Below are positions 44,355 through 53,102 of a stretch of DNA of 64,000 bases, one piece after another; the stretch's first letter is position 1; the number at the start of each line of letters is the position of its first letter. The DNA comes from DATKPA01 sp051955985 (GTDB lineage: Bacteria; Planctomycetota; Phycisphaerae; WQYP01). The stretch lies in NCBI GenBank assembly GCA_051955985.1, contig JBQCGD010000095.1, positions 24,589-88,588 on the forward strand, written 5' to 3'. The position numbers and the translations under genes were made by a program. The notes below the pieces were generated by a model. That model had not been told where the DNA came from, ran no database searches, and saw only the letters and a list, made by a program, of their open reading frames with translations.

Positions 44355-44598
44355 AAAACCCGCCCTTTCTTACAAGTAGGAATGCGCGTATTGTCGCGGC
44401 TCCGCCGCGGGTTGTCACCCTCCCGCCTTTTTTATCGGCATCTTCTCCCCTCCGCGACTTTCCGGCACGCTCCTTGTTAATGTGCCGTCCGGTTTGACCG
44501 ATAAGAAAGGTTCACAATTGTTCCCAAACCCACAATTGTCGTTTACACTCCCTCCTGCTGCAGTTTGAAAAGTCAGAGAGGGTGTCAAAGGAGTGATA
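44355..44598. promoter_or_regulatory. Regulatory region of glycogen phosphorylase gene
   Basis: Two ACAATTGT palindromes (44514-44521 and 44532-44539) sit 18 bp apart just upstream of a TACACT box (44544-44549). The rest of the gap is GC-rich with one CGGCTCCGCCG hairpin. The palindromes are candidate operators. Confidence 0.4.
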
Positions 44599-47184
44599 AT
44601 GCCTTCCATCCGTCGTTTCGTCGTCGTCCCCGCCGTTCCCGAAAAACTCCAGGCGCTCACCGAACTCGCCTACAACCTCTGGACCCTCTGGAACTATGAC
44701 GCCAGCGGGCTCTTCCGCCGTCTCGATCCCGATCTCTGGGAATCCACCAACCACAACCCCGTCCGCGTCCTCTCCCTCGTCTCCCAGGACAAACTCGCCT
44801 CCGCCGCCGCCGACGAAGGCTTCCTCGCCCACATGAACCGCATCCTCGCAGACTTCCGCCACTACATGGAAACCCCCACCTGGTATACCCAGAACTACGG
44901 CAGCAAGCCCGGCGGTGAAGCCACCAAAATCGCCTACTTCTCCGCCGAATATGGCCTCCACGAATCACTCCCCATCTACTCCGGCGGCCTCGGCATCCTC
45001 TCCGGCGACCACATGAAGTCCGCCTCCGACCTCGGCCTCCCCCTCGTCGGCGTCGGCCTCCTCTACCGCTTCGGCTACTTCCGCCAGTCCCTCAACGCCG
45101 ACGGCTGGCAGCAGGAAGCCTACCCCGAAAACGACTTCTTCCACCTCCCCCTCCAGCAAGTCATGGGCGCCGACAAAAAGCCCGTCACCATCGAACTCGA
45201 ATACCCCGACTCCAAGGTCAAAGCCTACATCTGGAAAGTCCAGGTCGGCCGCATCTCCCTCTATCTCCTCGACGCCAACGTCCCCTCCAACCGCCCCGAA
45301 GACCGCGAAATCACCGCACGTCTCTACGGCGGCGACCAGGACATGCGCGTCCGCCAGGAAGTCCTCCTCGGCATCGGCGGCATGCGCGCCCTCACCGCCC
45401 TCGGCTACAAGCCCACCGTCTGCCACATGAACGAAGGCCACTCCGCCTTCCTCTCCGTTGAACGCATCCGCGTCCTCATGGAAGAAGAAAAACTCTCCTT
45501 CAATGAAGCCCTCGAACTCGTCGCCGCCTCCAACGTCTTCACCACCCACACCCCCGTCCCCGCAGGCAACGACGCCTTCCCCCTCGACACCATCGAACGC
45601 TACCTCGCCCCCTACTACACCAAGCTCGGTCTCAAGAAAGAACAGTTCTTCGACCTCGGCAAAATCAACCCCGGCGATACCCACGAACCCTTCGGCATGA
45701 CCGTCCTCGCACTCCGCACCGCCTGGCACTGCAACGGCGTCTCCGCCCTCCACGGCGAAGTCTCCCGCCGCATGTGGCAACGCATCTGGCCCGAAGTCCC
45801 CATGCCCGAAATCCCCATCAAATCCATCACCAACGGCGTCCACACCCAGACCTGGCTCTCCGACGAATTCTCCCAGCTCTATTCCCGCTACATCGGCGCC
45901 AACTGGTCCGACAAACCCACCAACTACGCCATGTGGGACCGCGTCACCAAGATCCCCGACTCCGAACTCTGGCGCTCCCACGAACGCCGCCGCGAACACC
46001 TCATCGCCTTCGTCCGCGGACGTCTCCACATGCAGTTCGAACGCCGCGGCTCCACCGCCGCCGAAAAGGCACGCATCGAGGAAATCCTCGACCCCGGCGC
46101 GCTCACCATCGGCTTCGCACGCCGCTTCGCCACCTACAAACGCGCCACCCTCCTCTTCCGCAACAAGGAACGCCTCATCAAGCTCCTCCAGAACCGCGAC
46201 CGACCCATCCAGTTCATCTTCGCCGGCAAATCCCACCCGCGCGATGACGGCGGCAAACGCTTCATCCAGGACATCATCGCCTTCTGCAAACGCGACGACG
46301 TCCGCAACCGCATGGTCTTCATCGAAGATTACGACATGAACGTCGCACGCTACCTCGTCCAGGGCGTCGACGTCTGGCTCAACACCCCGCGACGCCCCAT
46401 GGAAGCCTCCGGCACCTCCGGCATGAAGGGCCCCATCAACGGCTGCATCAACCTCTCCATCCTCGACGGATGGTGGGTCGAAGCCTACAAGACCAACCCC
46501 CAGGCCGGCTGGGCCATCGGCACTGAGCAGGAATACAACAACGACGAGTTCCAGGACCACATGGATTCCGAATCCCTCTTCGAACTCATCGAAAAAGAAG
46601 TCATCCCCGAATTCTACGAACGCGGCGCCGACGGCCTCCCCCGCAAGTGGATCCACCGCATGAAGGAATCCATGCAGACCGTCTGCTCCTTCTTCAACAC
46701 CAGCCGCCAGGACCAGGAATACTTCGAAAAGTTCTACCTCCCCGCCCACAATCTCTGCGTCAAACTCGTCGGACAGCACGGTTCCGGCGCCAAGTCCCTC
46801 GCCGACTGGAAATCCCGCCTCTCCTCCGAGTGGGGCAAGGTCTGGATCTTCGACGTCAAGGCCAACGACAACGAACCGATGATGGCCGGCTCCACCCTCG
46901 ACGTCCAGGCCAGCGTCTCCCTCGGCCCCATCAAGCCCGAAGACGTGAACATCGAACTCTACTACGGCCCCATCGACGCCGCCGGCAACATCTGCAACGC
47001 CAAGAGCATCTCCATGACCAAGCTCTCCACCCAGGACAAAAAGCCCCCCGAGTACCCCATCCACACTTACTCCGGCAAAATCATCGCACAGTCCTGCGGC
47101 CAGCAGGGCTTCGCCGTCCGCGCCCTCCCGCGAAACCCCAACGTCCAGCTCCGCATGGAACCCGGCCTCATCCGCTGGAGCTAA
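44599..47184 (+). CDS. glgP: Alpha-glucan (glycogen/maltodextrin) phosphorylase
   Basis: The 861-aa product is the short-N-terminus phosphorylase type, releasing glucose-1-phosphate from glycogen or maltodextrin. Motifs are IAYFSAEYGLHESLPIYSGG, VCHMNEGHSAFL, FTTHTPVPAGND and the PLP site EASGTSGMKGPINGCINLS with the PLP lysine in GMKG. The DUF3417-type N-terminus (LTELAYNLWTLWNYDA) is typical of this subgroup. A C-terminal segment of about 110 residues looks like a beta domain. AAAGGAG fixes ATG 44599; a GTG two codons upstream is possible. A strong terminator follows. Confidence 0.96.
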   Translation: MPSIRRFVVVPAVPEKLQALTELAYNLWTLWNYDASGLFRRLDPDLWESTNHNPVRVLSLVSQDKLASAAADEGFLAHMNRILADFRHYMETPTWYTQNYGSKPGGEATKIAYFSAEYGLHESLPIYSGGLGILSGDHMKSASDLGLPLVGVGLLYRFGYFRQSLNADGWQQEAYPENDFFHLPLQQVMGADKKPVTIELEYPDSKVKAYIWKVQVGRISLYLLDANVPSNRPEDREITARLYGGDQDMRVRQEVLLGIGGMRALTALGYKPTVCHMNEGHSAFLSVERIRVLMEEEKLSFNEALELVAASNVFTTHTPVPAGNDAFPLDTIERYLAPYYTKLGLKKEQFFDLGKINPGDTHEPFGMTVLALRTAWHCNGVSALHGEVSRRMWQRIWPEVPMPEIPIKSITNGVHTQTWLSDEFSQLYSRYIGANWSDKPTNYAMWDRVTKIPDSELWRSHERRREHLIAFVRGRLHMQFERRGSTAAEKARIEEILDPGALTIGFARRFATYKRATLLFRNKERLIKLLQNRDRPIQFIFAGKSHPRDDGGKRFIQDIIAFCKRDDVRNRMVFIEDYDMNVARYLVQGVDVWLNTPRRPMEASGTSGMKGPINGCINLSILDGWWVEAYKTNPQAGWAIGTEQEYNNDEFQDHMDSESLFELIEKEVIPEFYERGADGLPRKWIHRMKESMQTVCSFFNTSRQDQEYFEKFYLPAHNLCVKLVGQHGSGAKSLADWKSRLSSEWGKVWIFDVKANDNEPMMAGSTLDVQASVSLGPIKPEDVNIELYYGPIDAAGNICNAKSISMTKLSTQDKKPPEYPIHTYSGKIIAQSCGQQGFAVRALPRNPNVQLRMEPGLIRWS

Positions 47185-47260
47185 TTTGCATGTGGCATGG
47201 GCGTCCCCCCGTGACGGCCCGCAGGCCGTGCGCGTGGACGCAGTTCCCCCTCCAAATCCA

Positions 47261-47302
47261 AACCGCCGGGAAGACCAACCCTCTTCCCGGCGGTTTCTTT
47301 TT
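47261..47302 (+). terminator. Rho-independent terminator after glgP
   Basis: A perfect 13-bp stem AACCGCCGGGAAG/CTTCCCGGCGGTT with a 9-nt loop is followed by TTCTTTTT. Confidence 0.93.
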
Positions 47303-47442
47303 CACCCCCCGTCTCTGAAAGAACCCCTTCCCCACTCCGTCTTAATAATGGGTGAATCCCACTTTATCGGCACCAGTTTTGTGACGATGAAGCTATGGAC
47401 CGGTGCGAATATGTGTGGATTTTCGCACCCACGGAGAGCGTC

Positions 47443-48321
47443 ATGCCCATCCACGCAGTCTGCCCATCCTGCAGTTCCCCCTTCGTCCTCGCCGACGACC
47501 TCGCCGGCTCCCTCTTCACCTGCACCAACTGCCAGACCCCCATCAAGCTCCCGGAACCCGCCCCCCAGCCCCTTCCCCCGCCCAGCCCCGAACTCTACCG
47601 CCGCGTCGCCGGCGCCAGGCTCCCGCTCTTCCTCTCCCTCCTCGGCCTCGATGCCATCCAGGAAAGCCTCGACCAGGGCGTCCTCGCCACCCTCTGGGCC
47701 TCCCGCCACCTCTTCCTCCTCCTCTCCGCTTTCATCTTCATCGTCGTCTACGCCTCCAGCAGCGAATCCGCCCTCATCGGCGGCCCCGTCTTCTTCCTCG
47801 TCTCCGCACTCCTCCTGATCCTCGGCTACGCCGCCGCCGTCTCTGTCGCCTCGCGACAGTTCGCCGATCTCCCCCGTCACACCAGCCCTCTCACCCGCCT
47901 CCTCCTCCAGCCCCTCCTCATCTTCTTCGCCGATCCCGAAGCCGCCCTCCCCTCCCTCCGCTTCCTCTTCTTCGCCCTCGTCATCTCCCTCGGCACCCTG
48001 CTCCTCGGCCTCCGCGCCGGCGCCGTCTCCAGCGTCGTACCCTCCGTCGACCTCCATCTCAATTCCCCCCAGCGCGCCTATTCCGATGCCGCCCCGTCCG
48101 CCCCTCCCGCCGCGCCCATTCATTTCAACCCCACCGGCGCCGAGCAACCCGCCGCGGAACAATCCCCGGCCCCCGCCGCCGCACCCGCTGCCGCATCAGT
48201 TCGCCCCGCCCCGCACGCCGCCGAAACTCCCGCTCCGCCGCCTCCTCCCGAATCCCCTGCCCCCTCCGACCAAACCGCCAATGCACAACCCCAGGGCCCG
48301 CCGCCGCCCCCCGAAGAATAA
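47443..48321 (+). CDS. Zinc-ribbon membrane protein with proline-rich tail
   Basis: The 292-aa product has an N-terminal zinc ribbon (CPSCSSPF...CTNCQTPIKL), a short Pro-rich linker, four membrane segments (between about residues 75 and 195) and a long Pro/Ala-rich C-terminal tail. Planctomycetes carry many such MJ0042-like zinc-ribbon membrane proteins of unknown role. GGAG precedes ATG 47443. It is followed by the CYTH gene on the same strand. Confidence 0.65.
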   Translation: MPIHAVCPSCSSPFVLADDLAGSLFTCTNCQTPIKLPEPAPQPLPPPSPELYRRVAGARLPLFLSLLGLDAIQESLDQGVLATLWASRHLFLLLSAFIFIVVYASSSESALIGGPVFFLVSALLLILGYAAAVSVASRQFADLPRHTSPLTRLLLQPLLIFFADPEAALPSLRFLFFALVISLGTLLLGLRAGAVSSVVPSVDLHLNSPQRAYSDAAPSAPPAAPIHFNPTGAEQPAAEQSPAPAAAPAAASVRPAPHAAETPAPPPPPESPAPSDQTANAQPQGPPPPPEE

Positions 48322-48370
48322 GTGGGTCTCTCCCTCCAAACCGGATATGATTGAACAGCAGAAGAGTGGG

Positions 48371-48388
48371 GCCGACGCCCTCGTCGGC
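48371..48388. repeat. GCCGACG hairpin, copy 1
   Basis: GCCGACG-CCCT-CGTCGGC; a second copy with loop GGGG is at 61031-61048. Confidence 0.5.
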
Positions 48389-48418
48389 CATGTCGTTCCC
48401 AATCGCGCGGGAGGGCCC

Positions 48419-48919
48419 ATGCAAAATCTCGAACAAAAATTCCGCTGCTCCGACCTTGCCGCCGCCGAAGCCGCCGCCAAACGCCTCGGCGCCACCGACC
48501 GCGGACTCCTCGAACAGCACGACTACTTCTTCCCCGCTCCCAACGCCCGCCTCAAACTCCGACGCATCGGCGGCCGAGAGGGCGGCGAACTCATCTCCTA
48601 CCGCCGCCCCGACTCCGCCAACGCCCGCACCTCCGACTACCACATCGCCCCCGTCGCCAACGCCGATTCCCTCATCACCACCCTCACCCACGCCCTCGGC
48701 TCCCCGCGCGAACTCATCAAAACCCGCCACCTCTTCATCTACAAATCCACCCGCATCCACATCGACCTCGTCGCCGACCTCGGCGCCTTCGTCGAACTCG
48801 AAACCATGCTCACCACCCAGTCCCCCGCCGAAGCAGAAGCCGAACTCAATACCGTCGTCGAGGCCCTCGCACTCCGCGACCCTGTCCCCACCGCCTACGT
48901 CGATCTCGCAACCACCTGA
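48419..48919 (+). CDS. CYTH-domain protein (class IV adenylate cyclase / thiamine-triphosphatase-like)
   Basis: The 166-aa product starts MQNLEQKFRCSDLAAAEAAA, in which E-x-K is the start of the CYTH ExExK motif in a shortened form. Internal strands (ARLKLRRIGG, ELISYRRPD, IKTRHLFIYKSTRIHIDLV, FVELETML) match the family's triphosphate tunnel. Members hydrolyse inorganic or organic triphosphates; the actual substrate cannot be told. GGGAGG precedes the ATG. Confidence 0.8.
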   Translation: MQNLEQKFRCSDLAAAEAAAKRLGATDRGLLEQHDYFFPAPNARLKLRRIGGREGGELISYRRPDSANARTSDYHIAPVANADSLITTLTHALGSPRELIKTRHLFIYKSTRIHIDLVADLGAFVELETMLTTQSPAEAEAELNTVVEALALRDPVPTAYVDLATT

Positions 48920-49063
48920 GGACCCCATGGAATCCGCAGCGTCAGCGCCCCCCCATCTCCCGCCCACCCCAACGCAATTCCCCCTGCGCAGGCGGCGCAC
49001 AGACGCTCACCCCCACAGACCCCAGTCCCCAACCCCCAGGCCCTGAACCCCGAGGACCACACC

Positions 49064-50068
49064 ATGCCGTCCCAACCCACCTCCACCGTCCGCCGCTGCC
49101 CCAGTTGCGGCGCTGTCGTCCCCAGGACCGCCACCGCCTGCGTCAACTGCAAACTCGACGTCGCCCAGATGGATTCCTACAAAGGCGCACGCACCTCCGC
49201 CGCCAAACGCATCGCCGCCGCCGAATCCGCCGCCAACCCGCCCCTCTGGCAATCCCCGCCCATCATCCTCGGCGCCCTTCTCCTCCTCGCCATCGCCGGC
49301 TTCTTCACTTGGCGCCTCACCCGCCCCACGCCCCCGCCCGCCTGGACCCGCTTCCCCACCTCCCGGCAAGACCTCGCCGAACAACTCTTCAAGGACATCG
49401 CCGTCGGCGACGACCCCGGCTACGACAAGGCCTACGCGCTCCTCGCCCCCTCCGCCCACCACGCCGACGATTCCGACGAACTCGGCCACTACCGCCAGCT
49501 CTTTCACGAAATCTACAAATACCTCAACAATTTCGACCCCCAGTGGCCCGCCGACATGAAAATCGAGCACGACCCCACCAACGACAGCACCATGCTCGTC
49601 CACGTCGGCCCCGAAACCCTCCACGTCGGCACCAAACTCGAAACACCCCCCGACAAGGTCAACGACAGCAACAAGCACTACGCCACCACCGGCATCGCCG
49701 AATACGACGTCAGCGACGCCGCCAACATGAGCGCCACCGAAGCCCAGAAAGCCGTCATCCGCAGCGTCGCAGGCCAGGGCGCCATCAACAACATCGAAGC
49801 CATCTCCGGCGCCGGCGGCCACGCCCACGAAACCCCCATGGAAACCAAGATGCGCCTCATCCCCCTCCTCCTCAACCCCCGCCAGGTCAACAACTACGAA
49901 ATCTACCACTGCTGGCCCCTCCGCCAGGACCCCGCCATCCGCTGGGCCCTCGAACGCATCACCACCGACGGCCGCTACGCCAACGACGCCCAATCCATCG
50001 CCAAGGAAGTCCTCGACAACCGCGTCTCCGAAGAAGAACTCATCGCCGCCGGCGTCGAGGGCAACTGA
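49064..50068 (+). CDS. Zinc-ribbon, single-membrane-span protein of unknown function
   Basis: The 334-aa product has an N-terminal zinc ribbon (RCPSCGAVVPRTATACVNCKLD), a membrane segment (PPIILGALLLLAIAGFFTW, about 65-85) and a large C-terminal domain outside the membrane, with ALLAPSAHHADDSDELGHYRQLF and IYHCWPLRQDPAIRWALERI. The ribbon would be in the cytoplasm. I do not recognise the large domain. GAGGA precedes the ATG. Confidence 0.6.
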   Translation: MPSQPTSTVRRCPSCGAVVPRTATACVNCKLDVAQMDSYKGARTSAAKRIAAAESAANPPLWQSPPIILGALLLLAIAGFFTWRLTRPTPPPAWTRFPTSRQDLAEQLFKDIAVGDDPGYDKAYALLAPSAHHADDSDELGHYRQLFHEIYKYLNNFDPQWPADMKIEHDPTNDSTMLVHVGPETLHVGTKLETPPDKVNDSNKHYATTGIAEYDVSDAANMSATEAQKAVIRSVAGQGAINNIEAISGAGGHAHETPMETKMRLIPLLLNPRQVNNYEIYHCWPLRQDPAIRWALERITTDGRYANDAQSIAKEVLDNRVSEEELIAAGVEGN

Positions 50069-50147
50069 CTGTGAAATTCACCGCCCCTGCCGACGATTTC
50101 AAAGTGGTCGTGCTCACCGTCCCTGAAAATCCCGCAAAAGGAGTCAT

Positions 50148-50414
50148 ATGAAATCCTCCATCGCGATTACACTGATTGTCGCAGGTGCCGCGGTTGTAGC
50201 ATTGCCCGTCGTCTCGACCGCTTGGCGGGTCTACCTGCAAACCCAGGCCATCACGCACGGCGCATCTCTCGCGCCGTGGGAGGGCGAAATCGGCGACCTC
50301 TACCGCATAGGCTGCTGGCTCCTTGGAGCGGCCATGATTGGTGTCGGCGTTGTCAGTTCATTCGCGCCAGCCATGCAAGCACGGTCCCACCCACTCCCAG
50401 CCCATGCGGGATAA
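50148..50414 (+). CDS. Small membrane protein
   Basis: The 88-aa product has two membrane segments (IAITLIVAGAAVVALPVVSTA and IGCWLLGAAMIGVGVVSSF). AAAGGAG is 6 nt before the ATG. Codon use is less C-biased than in genes to the left, and this marks the start of an accessory-looking stretch up to about 53.5 kb. No family is recognised. Confidence 0.6.
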   Translation: MKSSIAITLIVAGAAVVALPVVSTAWRVYLQTQAITHGASLAPWEGEIGDLYRIGCWLLGAAMIGVGVVSSFAPAMQARSHPLPAHAG

Positions 50415-50517
50415 CCAGACGTTGCAGCGGACCGTGCGGCGTTACGGTCCTTGTGATCCGTAAAGTGGTCGGTGCCCGCTCGCTCGCTGAACACCGGTCT
50501 GTGATCCGGCTAGCGTT

Positions 50518-50931
50518 ATGGCTGTCGTAGACGACATTCTCGCGGAACGCAACTGTGGTGTTGTCCACTGCGGTGTGTCTCGTGTTGCCCAAAAAGACGT
50601 CTTGGAACTCGCGAGGGCATTTGGACTGCATGACGACCCATCGGCATTCGCGCCGATCACTGCCTCCAATGCAGCTGCGCTCGCTGCCTCGATACTGCAC
50701 AAAGACATGGCCTACAGCCACCAAATAATGGCAGAGGAACGTGCGAAAGAACTGGCGCAACAGTTCCTTGAGCAATTCGGCGCGGAGGCAAAGTTCTACA
50801 GTAATGGCTGGACCGGCTGGGAGACCGGATCGACGGAATGGAACCCTGCTACTGATGCCACCTTTGACACCGGCGTCTTGGTCATCGGCAAGGACCGCTC
50901 GGGTTGCATCTGGGTTGAAGACGAGGACTGA
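50518..50931 (+). CDS. Hypothetical protein in the accessory stretch
   Basis: The 137-aa soluble protein has an N-terminal half rich in short helices (VLELARAFGLHDDPSAFAPI...AAALAASIL), then MAEERAKELAQQFLEQFGAEAKFY and the terminal strand pair DTGVLVIGKDRSGCIWVEDED. The last segment resembles the end of some immunity or SMI1-like proteins, but this is only a hint. No Shine-Dalgarno is present before ATG 50518, and codon use is atypical for the window. Confidence 0.45.
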   Translation: MAVVDDILAERNCGVVHCGVSRVAQKDVLELARAFGLHDDPSAFAPITASNAAALAASILHKDMAYSHQIMAEERAKELAQQFLEQFGAEAKFYSNGWTGWETGSTEWNPATDATFDTGVLVIGKDRSGCIWVEDED

Positions 50932-50992
50932 AATTCCCGGTGCCATGCCCTTGGGAGAAGGCCCCATGAGCATGCCCATTTTGGTTCAACAT

Positions 50993-52219
50993 TCACTCTT
51001 TATTCTCCAGCCACCGCCCAAGCTTCCCCGCACTCTGCCGTTCCGCCACCTGCCCGGCAGCCGTCCCAATTGACAGGACGCTCCCCACAAACATCCCAAC
51101 TCCCTCCCCCCATCCCCACCCCATCGTCACCCAAATCCCCAGCCCCGCACTCACCACAAATATCCCAAGACAAACCAACCAGAATACGCGCGGTCTCGCC
51201 CGATCCCTCACCCGCCGCGCCTCCATCTGCGCCTCCCTTACCCCCGGCTCCCGTTCCCGCTCCACCTTCTCCTCCGTCAATCGCACGATCTCCGCCGCCA
51301 CCCGCTCCTCGTATCCCGCCGCTACAAAGAAATCCTTGGCCCACGCCGCGAACCCCTCTCCCAGCATCTCTCTCAACCCAGGCCGATCCTCCCAGACATC
51401 CTCCCGCTCATTTCGCATCTCGTCCCGCCACCTGTACCTCTCCCCACACACCGCGCAGGTCACATCCACCGGCTTCTTTAGAAATTGATCCTTCCACTGC
51501 GCCTTGCACCGCGGACAATGCGGCCAATTCCACTTCGCCCCAAAATCCGTATGCCCCGGCGCACCAAACACCACATGCAGCCGCTGCCCTCCCTCCGCCG
51601 CGGCCAGCGCCTTCACAAATCCCCGTATTTCCTCCGCCCGCTCGCCCGCCAACGACCGCAGCACCTCCTCCAGAACGCGCCGCAAAATTCCCGCGGCCTC
51701 CGCGCTCAGCGGCGATTTCACCCACAGCCCATACCACATCGGCCGCGTCGGCAAAAAGTGCTGCCGCATGGCCTCTTCCAACCCCAGTTGCTCCACCGCT
51801 TCCCGAATGCTTCTCTCTAACTCGTCCGACCTCGCCTCCAATCGCAGAACCCCCACGCACCCCGCCGCCCGCCCGACCCGGACATGCGCTGGACAACTCC
51901 CACACATCCCGCTCACCCCCTCTATCCCGCCAACGCTTTTCAAAGTCTCCGAAACCAGCATCCCGCTATTTGGATACCACAAACCCCTATGGCTCGTCCC
52001 CTTCGGCGGCTCCGCCTCATTCGTCAAACCCGTCACGCACACATCTCCCACCACCGCCGGATACCGCCCCTCCAAACGCTTTCCATCGACGCACTCGCAG
52101 CAATACCGAACTCGATTCACCGCCCCAAACGCCTTCCCAATGTCCGCGACCGCCTCCCCTGTGCGCAACGTGCATCCTCGCTCCAGCGCCCACACCACGA
52201 CCTGCCGCGTATCAGCCAT
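50993..52219 (-). CDS. Cysteine-rich zinc-binding membrane-anchored protein of unknown function
   Basis: The 408-aa product has an N-terminal Cys cluster (RYCCECVDGK...VCVTGL), CGSC in the first third, and a zinc ribbon in the middle (HCPRCKAQW...TCAVCGERYRW). A charged helical stretch and one or two membrane segments near the C-terminus (RVFWLVCLGIFVVSAGLGIWV) follow. A TACTAT box ends 6 nt before ATG 52219 and there is no Shine-Dalgarno, suggesting a leaderless mRNA. The hairpin pair at 52299-52453 lies just upstream. I do not recognise the family. Confidence 0.55.
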   Translation of the reverse strand: MADTRQVVVWALERGCTLRTGEAVADIGKAFGAVNRVRYCCECVDGKRLEGRYPAVVGDVCVTGLTNEAEPPKGTSHRGLWYPNSGMLVSETLKSVGGIEGVSGMCGSCPAHVRVGRAAGCVGVLRLEARSDELERSIREAVEQLGLEEAMRQHFLPTRPMWYGLWVKSPLSAEAAGILRRVLEEVLRSLAGERAEEIRGFVKALAAAEGGQRLHVVFGAPGHTDFGAKWNWPHCPRCKAQWKDQFLKKPVDVTCAVCGERYRWRDEMRNEREDVWEDRPGLREMLGEGFAAWAKDFFVAAGYEERVAAEIVRLTEEKVEREREPGVREAQMEARRVRDRARPRVFWLVCLGIFVVSAGLGIWVTMGWGWGEGVGMFVGSVLSIGTAAGQVAERQSAGKLGRWLENKE

Positions 52220-52298
52220 GTCGCAATAGTATCGCCGATTCCACGGAGTCCGCAGCGGAAAACCCCCATCCCACCCCCGAAAACCCTGAATCCCTACA

Positions 52299-52362
52299 AT
52301 TCCTATAGGAATAGGGAGGAGACCGCCATTGACGTACCCACACTTGGCGGTCTCCTCCCTAT
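52299..52362. repeat. Hairpin element copy 1 with shared loop
   Basis: A 14-bp perfect palindrome ATTCCTATAGGAAT (52299-52312) leads into a perfect 17-bp stem (52311-52327 paired with 52346-52362, CCGCC/GGCGG at its top) whose 18-nt loop reads ATTGACGTACCCACACTT. The same loop core recurs in copy 2. Confidence 0.75.
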
Positions 52363-52413
52363 CCCGTCCTGGTAATCTGGGCAACCACCCACCCTCATTT
52401 TCAGCTCAAAATC

Positions 52414-52453
52414 GACAGGATGCCAATGACGTACCCACACTTGGCAATCTGTC
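52414..52453. repeat. Hairpin element copy 2 with a different stem
   Basis: GACAGGATGCCAA (52414-52426) pairs with TTGGCAATCTGTC (52441-52453) in 11 of 13 positions around the loop TGACGTACCCACAC. The loop equals that of copy 1 while the outer stem differs in sequence but still pairs. Confidence 0.7.
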
Positions 52454-52456
52454 CCC

Positions 52457-53047
52457 TCACAGTTCCGGCTCCTCCAGCGGCACCGGACAAACATCCTTCC
52501 GCTTGCACCCCACGCACTGCCGCCCCTCCCACAGCTCATTGAACTCCCCCAGCACCGATTCAATCATCACCGCCTCCGTCGTCCACACCCCCATCTCAAA
52601 ATTCCGCCGCCCATCCGCCTTCGCCCCCAGCCCCGCCCCCGTCAGGTTCGCGCTGCCCAAATACATCTCCCGCGCATCAATCACCACCGCCTTCGCATGC
52701 AGCCGCGGACACCGCCGAATCACCAGGTTCGCCGGCAACTCCCGTCTTAACTCGAGCAACGCCGCCGAACTCGGCGTCCCCGCATGCAGGATCCGAATCT
52801 CCACCCCCCGCTCCGCCAGCCGCCGAAACACCCGCACAATCGATTCCGCCCCTCTTCTCCCCTTCGGCACCAGCATCGCCTTGAAGTCCGCCGTCATGAT
52901 GTCCAGCGACACCTTCGCCCGCACGATCCCATACTTCACCACCCGCACAAAGTGCTCCCCGTTCACAATGAGCTCACACTTCCCAACCGGCTGGTTCGGA
53001 AGCACTTCCAGTTCATATTGTGTCGGAACAGGTGTTCGCGTAGGCAT
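52457..53047 (-). CDS. Phospholipase D-like nuclease-fold protein with Cys tail
   Basis: The 196-aa product has one HKD motif (RLHAKAVVID...YLGSANLTGAGLG), so it would act as a dimer like Nuc/BfiI-type enzymes. An earlier part (IVRAKVSLDIMTADFKAML...GVEIRILHAGTPSS) fits the PLD fold. The C-terminal CVGCKRKDVCP may bind metal. A GATAGT box ends 6 nt before ATG 53047, with no Shine-Dalgarno. A ParB-like gene lies upstream on the same strand. A nuclease or defence role is possible but unproven. Confidence 0.75.
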   Translation of the reverse strand: MPTRTPVPTQYELEVLPNQPVGKCELIVNGEHFVRVVKYGIVRAKVSLDIMTADFKAMLVPKGRRGAESIVRVFRRLAERGVEIRILHAGTPSSAALLELRRELPANLVIRRCPRLHAKAVVIDAREMYLGSANLTGAGLGAKADGRRNFEMGVWTTEAVMIESVLGEFNELWEGRQCVGCKRKDVCPVPLEEPEL

Positions 53048-53102
53048 GCAGCAACTATCGACCAACCCACCCCCGCAGCCGCAAACCAAAACCGTTTACC
53101 AC

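Noticed and set aside
44965..47064. 699-codon frame antisense to glycogen phosphorylase
   Set aside because: Shadow of a strongly biased gene; composition is Asp/Glu/Val/Gly-rich with no family pattern.
52328..52453. Two spaced direct repeats as a possible CRISPR
   Set aside because: Only two copies, each inside its own inverted repeat, with a spacing far too long for spacers and no cas genes.
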